From positions 1 to 34,325 of the forward strand of contig NZ_JACBGN010000057.1 of the NCBI RefSeq assembly GCF_013401435.1: 34,325 nucleotides of DNA, written 5' to 3'. The notes under the pieces are model-generated. The model was given only the letters and a program-made list of their open reading frames with translations. It did no database searches and was not told the origin of the DNA. The DNA comes from Streptomyces sp. BR123. Lineage in GTDB: Bacteria > Actinomycetota > Actinomycetes > Streptomycetales > Streptomycetaceae. How positions within the stretch are numbered: position 1 is the stretch's first letter; each line of letters opens with the position of its first letter. Made by a program: the position numbers and the translations under genes. This document shows positions 32,586 to 34,325 of this stretch, piece by piece.

Positions 32586-33539
32586 CTACGGGCCGGGTGG
32601 CGCCTGGGGTGCCGCCCCGGGCAGGAGTTCCTCGGCCGCGGTGGCCGCGACCACTTCCGCCACGAGCGACAGGGCCGGCGAGTCGAGCTTCCACTGCTGC
32701 CAGTACAGCGGCACGTCCAGGGGTCGCCCCGGCACCAGCAGGACCAGCTCGCCCGACCGGAGCAGCGGCTCCGCCTGCGGCTGCGGCACGAGCCCCCAGC
32801 CCAGTCCGGCGGCGACCGCGTCGCAGAAGCCCTCCGACGTGGGCACGTGGTGCCGCAGCGGACCGGCCCCGGCGTCCTCGTCGCCCGTCAGCGCGCGCAG
32901 GAACACGTCCTGGAGCACGTCCCGCCGGTCGAAGACGATCACCGGCGCCCGGCGCAGCGCCTGCGCCGGCTCCGGTTCCGGTTCCGGTTCCGGCCCCGCA
33001 AGGTGGCGGGCGACGAACGCGGGGCTCGCCACCGGCAGGTACCGCGCCAGGCCCAGCCGCCGTACGGTGCAGCCCGCCACCGGATCGGGGGAGGAGGTGA
33101 CGGCCGCCATGACCTGGCCCTCCCGCAGCAGGGCGGTGGTGTGCGACTCGTCCTCCCGGTGCAGCTCGAAGAGGACCGGAGGGTCCTGCGGAACGCGGGT
33201 CAGGGCGGGCAGGAACCAGGTGGCGAGGGAGTCCGCGTTGACGGCGATGGGCAGCCGCACCGGCCCGCCCCCGGCCTGCGCCATCCCGAGTTCGGCCCGC
33301 GCGTCGCGCTCCAGGCGGGCCAGCTGCCGGGCGAAGCGGACCACGATCTGACCGGACTCGGTCGCCCGGACCGGCTTGGTGCGCATCAGCAGCACCCGCC
33401 CGGTCCGCTGTTCGAGGGCCTTGACCCGCTGGCTGACCGCCGAAGGGGTGACGTGCAGGGCGGCTGCGGCCGCGTCGAACGTGCCCTCGTCCACGACGGC
33501 GAGGAGGGTGCGCACCTGGTCCAGGGGAAGCTCGTCCAT
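32586..33539 (-). CDS. LysR-family regulator, ArgP/LysG type
   Basis: A 317-aa activator. ATG 33539. N-terminal winged HTH: LPLDQVRTLLAVVDEGTFDA, AAAALHVTPSAVSQRVKALE, QRTGRVLLMRTKPVRATESG, the typical ArgP/LysG wording. The effector domain (about 90-300) binds lysine or arginine in relatives and has ADSLATWFLPALTRVPQDPP and SEGFCDAVAAGLGWGLVPQP. Residues near 185 carry a PEPEPEPEP run encoded by GGTTCC-type hexamers (about 32970-32997), a probable slippage insertion in a loop. It is divergent from lysE, so it should activate the exporter when cytoplasmic lysine or arginine is high. Confidence 0.93.
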   Translation of the reverse strand: MDELPLDQVRTLLAVVDEGTFDAAAAALHVTPSAVSQRVKALEQRTGRVLLMRTKPVRATESGQIVVRFARQLARLERDARAELGMAQAGGGPVRLPIAVNADSLATWFLPALTRVPQDPPVLFELHREDESHTTALLREGQVMAAVTSSPDPVAGCTVRRLGLARYLPVASPAFVARHLAGPEPEPEPEPAQALRRAPVIVFDRRDVLQDVFLRALTGDEDAGAGPLRHHVPTSEGFCDAVAAGLGWGLVPQPQAEPLLRSGELVLLVPGRPLDVPLYWQQWKLDSPALSLVAEVVAATAAEELLPGAAPQAPPGP

Positions 33540-33596
33540 CACGATTGCTAAGGGTACGTAAAAATCTTTAGCTGTACTGCTTTCCACGCCGCTCAT
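33540..33596. promoter_or_regulatory. Divergent lysG/lysE control region
   Basis: The 57-bp gap is the most AT-rich part of this end of the window (TACGTAAAAATCTTTAGCTG near 33555). It must hold both promoters and the LysR-type binding site. No Shine-Dalgarno precedes ATG 33597, so lysE may be read from a leaderless transcript. Confidence 0.55.
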
Positions 33597-34232
33597 ATGG
33601 TCGAACGCATGACACACGGCCTCATCGCGGCGGCTCTCGCCGGCTTCGGCACCGGACTCTCGCTCATCGTCGCCATCGGCGCGCAGAACGCCTTCGTCCT
33701 GCGGCAGGGGGTGCGCCGCCATGCCGTCCTCGCGGTGGTCGCCATCTGCGCCCTCTCCGACGCCGCCCTGATCGCCCTCGGGGTCGCCGGGGTCGGCGCC
33801 TTCGTCACCGCCTGGCCCGCCGCGCTGACCGTGGTAGGCCTGGCCGGCGGCACCTTCCTGGTCTGCTACGGAGTCCTCGCCGCCCGCCGGGTGCTGCGGC
33901 CGGTCCCCGGCGCCGTCCTGCAGACCGAGGGGGCCACCGCTGCCTCCCGCCGCCGGGCCGTCCTGACCTGCCTGGCCATGACCTGGCTCAACCCGCACGT
34001 CTACCTGGACACCGTGCTGCTGCTCGGCTCGCTCGCCGCCGACCGCGGCGACCTGCGCTGGGCCTTCGGCATCGGGGCCGGCCTGGCCAGCCTGATCTGG
34101 TTCACCGCCCTCGGCTACGGTGCCCGCCTGCTCAGCGGCCTGCTCTCGCGCCCCAAGGCCTGGCGGGTGCTGGACGGCCTCGTCGCGGCGACCATGGTCA
34201 CCATGGGCGGGATGCTGCTGGCCCGCGCCTGA
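33597..34232 (+). CDS. lysE: LysE/ArgO-family basic amino-acid exporter
   Basis: A 211-aa membrane protein with five or six helices. ATG 33597 is used; ATG 33609 is an alternative. Motifs: AGFGTGLSLIVAIGAQNAFV (the GAQNAFVLRQG family signature, with LRQGVRRHAVLAVVAICALS), DAALIALGVAGVGAFVTAWP, AVLTCLAMTWLNPHVYLDTV and LIWFTALGYGARLLSGLLS. It exports lysine and/or arginine. Its divergent LysR neighbour is the cognate activator. The length is typical. A strong hairpin follows the stop. Confidence 0.95.
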   Translation: MVERMTHGLIAAALAGFGTGLSLIVAIGAQNAFVLRQGVRRHAVLAVVAICALSDAALIALGVAGVGAFVTAWPAALTVVGLAGGTFLVCYGVLAARRVLRPVPGAVLQTEGATAASRRRAVLTCLAMTWLNPHVYLDTVLLLGSLAADRGDLRWAFGIGAGLASLIWFTALGYGARLLSGLLSRPKAWRVLDGLVAATMVTMGGMLLARA

Positions 34233-34248
34233 CCGCCGCAGACGCGGG

Positions 34249-34279
34249 GCGCCGGGCCGGGCGTGCCCCGGCCCGGCGC
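34249..34279 (+). terminator. Hairpin terminator after lysE
   Basis: Perfect 13-bp arms GCGCCGGGCCGGG (34249-34261) and CCCGGCCCGGCGC (34267-34279) with a 5-base loop. It lies 17 bases after the stop and carries no T-run. Confidence 0.7.
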
Positions 34280-34312
34280 GGGGTACGCACACCTCCGCCT
34301 CCGCACGACCAC

Positions 34313-34325
34313 AGGAGTCCCCGTG
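34313..34325 (+). promoter_or_regulatory. Ribosome site and GTG start of the next gene
   Basis: AGGAG at 34313-34317, then TCCCC and GTG at the last three bases. A + strand gene very likely begins here and continues outside the window. Confidence 0.5.

Noticed and set aside
30924..33551. Open frame of 875 codons antisense to corA and the LysR gene
   Set aside because: Shadow frame; the minus-strand genes have clear family motifs.

Overview
The window is high-GC DNA with strong third-position G/C bias, many GTG starts and a gene set (monomeric NADP isocitrate dehydrogenase, aerobic-route CobF, DUF805, GH71, LysG/LysE) that points to an actinomycete, most likely Streptomyces. All identifications come from reading the sequence; no database search was run.

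Layout. (1) 1-3631: a thiol-redox and signalling operon on the + strand. It holds a TlpA-like thioredoxin (cut by the window edge), a broken ccdA, a lipoprotein resembling the N-terminal domain of DsbD, and an OmpR-type response regulator with its histidine kinase. (2) 3632-9600: a patchwork of intact genes (PAP2 membrane protein, aspartate ammonia-lyase aspA, a FadR-type GntR regulator) and gene remnants (phytase C-terminus, amino-acid permease, class-I glutamine amidotransferase, LysR regulator). (3) 9672-10937: an unrecognised 421-aa protein. (4) 11111-20406: a segment bounded by a 94-bp direct repeat (7 mismatches, copies exactly 9,170 bp apart) made of the 3' half of tRNA-Pro(GGG) plus its terminator hairpin. 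The right copy lies in the complete tRNA gene and the left copy is a 3' fragment. This is the signature of a pSAM2-type integration site. Similar 19-bp inverted motifs lie near both element ends and could be integrase arm sites. Inside are an aromatic ring-cleavage operon (extradiol dioxygenase, FAH-family hydrolase, flavin hydroxylase, truncated acetoacetyl-CoA synthetase) with a divergent TetR, then a run of truncated or frameshifted genes. No integrase, excisionase, replication or transfer gene is visible, so the island looks fossilised. (5) 20407-34325: mostly ordinary chromosome with DUF309, VOC, a decayed lutC, cobF, a class V aminotransferase, a GH71 glucanase, a small NB-ARC-like protein, a membrane protein with a PemK/MazF-like domain, idh, DUF805, corA, an HTH-TOBE molybdate protein, and the divergent lysG/argP-lysE pair.

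How the genes work together. The first operon would pass electrons across the membrane (CcdA) to extracytoplasmic thioredoxin and DsbD-like partners, but the CcdA relay is broken. The gntR-permease-aspA unit looks like aspartate/asparagine uptake and deamination with autoregulation, and its permease is destroyed. The dioxygenase operon would hydroxylate, cleave and hydrolyse an aromatic substrate. An acetoacetyl-CoA synthetase at its end suggests acetoacetate as a product, but that gene is lost to the island boundary. Several frameshifts are single events that an assembly error could also produce; the truncations and internal deletions could not be explained that way.
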